Positions 62,525 to 64,000 of a stretch of 64,000 bases of DNA are shown here, piece by piece; the stretch's first letter is position 1, and each line of letters opens with the position of its first letter. A program made the translations under genes and the position numbers. The notes beneath the pieces were generated by a model that saw only the letters and a program-made list of their open reading frames with translations, did no database searches and was not told the origin of the DNA. Origin of the DNA: Halodesulfovibrio sp. (GTDB lineage: Bacteria; Desulfobacterota; Desulfovibrionia; Desulfovibrionales; Desulfovibrionaceae); assembly GCF_025210605.1 (NCBI RefSeq), contig NZ_JAOARI010000019.1:1-64000 (forward strand), written 5' to 3'.

Positions 62525-63304
62525 CTATCGAGAAGATGCGGCTTGCTTAAGCCACTCTTCGGCTGACATTTCTTCTTCTTTCCCCCCGCCTGCACTAGCG
62601 TTGTGGAAATTGCCATCTTCACCGACAAAGTTTCCAAGCTCTGCGATAGCTTTCATGGCGTGGTGCGTACGCAGCCCTTTTGAAGCATCGATACCCAGCA
62701 CTTTTAAGCCACGCTCAAGCGCAGGCATGGCTTCGGCAGCTTTGTCACCATAGATTTCTTTCATGATGGATTCGGGCTTCTGAGCATCCAGCGCTTCAGC
62801 TTCCGCCTTGCCGGAAATTTCAATTGCACTGGCAACGTAATCTTTGAACACGCCTTCAGCCTGTGCCTGAGTCAGACCGTGCTTAGCCGCCATGGTTGCA
62901 AATATGGCAGCATCATTTTTGATATCCCACTGCGCTGCGAGATGTTCAGGCATTTCTACGTCCTTAAACTCTGTCGGGATGGAGTACTTGTCCGCAGAGT
63001 CAAACGCCCCGTGAGCACGGGCATGTTCCAGATATCCCTCAGGGGTTGTCAGGTCAGGCGCAGCGTTGTTGTCTGCTGCTCCGCTCTTGTCATCAGCACC
63101 GCCCTGCTCGTCAGCGTTGCCACCACCGGACGCGCTTTCATCACCAGAGCCACCATTTTCTGAACCGTCGCCATCGCCTGCGGAATCATCACCAGCAGCA
63201 CCAGTATCGCCTGCCCCGCCAGCATCACCACCAGATTCACCGCCACCTGCTCCTTCCTGAGCAAATGCAAACATTCCCATCATCGCCATAAATAACTTCC
63301 ACAT
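62525..63304 (-). CDS. Phage scaffold protein (259 aa)
   Basis: Residues 18-75 are an acidic, Gly/Asp/Ala/Ser low-complexity region; residues 85-259 are helical and charged, as in podovirus scaffolds that fill the empty prohead. The segment TPEGYLEHARAHGAFDSADK is typical for such proteins. Oddly, residues 1-16 (MWKLFMAMMGMFAFAQ) are hydrophobic like a signal or membrane tag. AGGAG precedes the ATG. It is between portal-side genes and the capsid. Confidence 0.78.
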   Translation of the reverse strand: MWKLFMAMMGMFAFAQEGAGGGESGGDAGGAGDTGAAGDDSAGDGDGSENGGSGDESASGGGNADEQGGADDKSGAADNNAAPDLTTPEGYLEHARAHGAFDSADKYSIPTEFKDVEMPEHLAAQWDIKNDAAIFATMAAKHGLTQAQAEGVFKDYVASAIEISGKAEAEALDAQKPESIMKEIYGDKAAEAMPALERGLKVLGIDASKGLRTHHAMKAIAELGNFVGEDGNFHNASAGGGKEEEMSAEEWLKQAASSR

Positions 63305-63374
63305 GTCAGTCTCCTATTTCACCTGCAAAATTTTCCTTGCCTGCGGTTGACTCATCCCTTGCACGTCAACGGGT

Positions 63375-63393
63375 CGAGGGGGATTCCCCCTCG
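63375..63393. repeat. GC-rich hairpin upstream of the scaffold gene
   Basis: CGAGGGGG, ATT and CCCCCTCG form an 8-bp hairpin; GGCGG/CCGCC (63403-63419) may add a second. It lies in the 137-base gap before the scaffold gene (minus strand) and resembles the hairpin at 26333. Confidence 0.5.
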
Positions 63394-63441
63394 CGGATGC
63401 AAGGCGGAGCCTGCCCGCCGGAGGCACACATCAGCAAACAA

Positions 63442-63675
63442 CTAACTCTTTAAAATTTCCAAAACCTCACACACCAGCGCCTTACGTGCGCCATGGTGAA
63501 TCATGTCTTCGTAACTTTTACCTGCAACATATGTCGGGGCATCCACACAGCCTCTCGACTGCAAAAATTTCAAAAACACTTTCCCATCCGGTGTAGAAAA
63601 CACTCTACGGATGGCTAAACGTGTTTCATCTGCTAACGGCTTTTCAACGTCCTGCTTCCTTCTAAAGCTACGCAC
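63442..63675 (-). CDS. Small phage head protein, Bbp19-like (77 aa)
   Basis: The segment ETRLAIRRVFSTPDGKVFLK and the later GARKALVCEVLEIL match the small protein found beside the portal gene in BPP-1-type podoviruses. The GTG at 63675 follows GGAGG by five bases, and its start overlaps the portal 3' end by eight bases. An in-frame GTG six bases earlier overlaps the ribosome site. The precise role in head assembly is unknown. Confidence 0.7.
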   Translation of the reverse strand: MRSFRRKQDVEKPLADETRLAIRRVFSTPDGKVFLKFLQSRGCVDAPTYVAGKSYEDMIHHGARKALVCEVLEILKS

Positions 63676-64000
63676 CTGCACCTCCTTGCATCATAGTCAA
63701 CGCCTCTTTGATTGCCTCTGCATTTCCTGCTGCTTCGCCTGCGGTTTTTGCTGCCTGTGCCATCTCCTGCCCTGCCTGAACATCTTGCGCCTGTGCAGCC
63801 TGCTGTGCCTGCTGCTGACGGTTCGCGTCACGCTTTTCAGCATCGACCAGATACTTTTGCGGGAACCCGAACAGATTTTGCGAATCACGCACAACCTCAT
63901 CCAGATCAAAGTTATCCATCACCTGCGGTCGCATGTTGATAATCGGCGTAAGATATTCGAGAGTGCGCTGGAACGTCTGCGCTTCTGATGCTTTTTGCGC
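63668..64000 (-). CDS. Phage portal (head-tail connector) protein, C-terminal part
   Basis: The frame is open to the right edge; 110 residues are visible. The segment EAQTFQRTLEYLTPIINMRP followed by a D-rich stretch (QVMDNFDLDEVVRD) and FGFPQKYL is typical of podovirus connector C termini, after which comes a Gln/Ala-rich tail that ends in MMQGGAGA. The dodecameric portal threads DNA into the head. The rest of the gene lies outside the window. Confidence 0.8.
   Translation of the reverse strand, partial: AQKASEAQTFQRTLEYLTPIINMRPQVMDNFDLDEVVRDSQNLFGFPQKYLVDAEKRDANRQQQAQQAAQAQDVQAGQEMAQAAKTAGEAAGNAEAIKEALTMMQGGAGA

Larger units (their letters stand above)
46289..64000. mobile_element. T7-like prophage, structural module (partial)
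   Basis: The last 17.7 kb are leftward phage genes with T7 virion order: portal, scaffold, capsid, gp11, gp12, gp13-like, gp14-like, gp15-like, gp16-position, gp17 fibre. The left edge is the 3' end of tRNA-Ser(CGA). No integrase, polymerase, lysis or repressor gene is in view, so the right half and second attachment site must lie past 64000. Every frame is open, so the module looks intact. Placement at the tRNA is inferred; no attachment repeat can be confirmed here. Confidence 0.85.

Overview
The window looks like the chromosome of a marine, moderately AT-rich sulfate reducer of the Desulfovibrionaceae (Halodesulfovibrio-like). This is inferred from a complete tmc electron-transfer operon (TmcD-C-B-A with an acidic type II tetraheme cytochrome c3), many receiver/PAS histidine kinases, a ferredoxin-linked 2-oxoacid oxidoreductase, and the block S1 protein-DegP-HslU-ArgB, whose order I recall from Desulfovibrio. 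No 16S rRNA gene is present, so genus and species are not settled.

Layout. 1-1,565: tRNA genes (Thr partial, Tyr, Tyr) around a small island holding a short orphan gene and a gene remnant, then a four-cysteine mini-protein. 2,226-10,440: the tmc operon, followed on the same strand by a conserved unknown protein, a tandem universal stress protein, two single-domain response regulators and a REC-PAS-PAS histidine kinase. 10,441-17,404: a gene-poor stretch with twin palindromes, a REC-kinase, a membrane kinase with an extracytoplasmic CxxCH motif, an Rrf2 regulator and two small orphans. 17,788-24,825: protein quality control (Lon-family protease, Hsp20, parvulin, five-S1-domain protein, DegP). 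24,966-33,845: HslU, ArgB, a 2-oxoacid:ferredoxin oxidoreductase, an HxlR regulator divergent from an iron alcohol dehydrogenase, ferritin, a zinc-ribbon protein and a PAPS-reductase-like protein. 34,283-38,289: five identical tRNA-Arg(ACG) genes, three in a tandem ~182-bp array, the fifth separated from the others by a large lipoprotein gene. 38,493-46,133: housekeeping genes (GlpX, OmpH/Skp-like lipoprotein, a pair of exported paralogues of unknown function, RsmD-CoaD-MiaA, LOG-family protein, TadA).

46,289-64,000 (continuing beyond the window): the virion-structure arm of a prophage lying next to tRNA-Ser(CGA). All genes are on the minus strand and follow the T7 order: portal, scaffold, capsid, gp11, gp12, a gp13-like acetyltransferase-fold protein, gp14, gp15, a giant gp16-position protein, tail fibre, tail-fibre assembly protein. 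The gp16-position protein is about 2,008 residues long and carries an HExxH zinc-protease motif. No integrase, lysis, polymerase or repressor gene is visible; they would lie past the right edge.

The genes connect in several places. TmcABCD should pass periplasmic electrons from cytochrome c3 to the cytoplasm, and the downstream regulators look dedicated to it. Lon and Hsp20 form an operon. TadA, the enzyme that edits A34 of tRNA-Arg(ACG), is encoded in the same window as five copies of that tRNA. The most unusual items are the giant metalloprotease-bearing ejection protein in an integrated T7-like phage, the putative haem-binding kinase and the C-x10-C-x2-C PAS variant it shares with the tmc-linked kinase, the exported paralogue pair, and several perfect dyads upstream of or between these genes.
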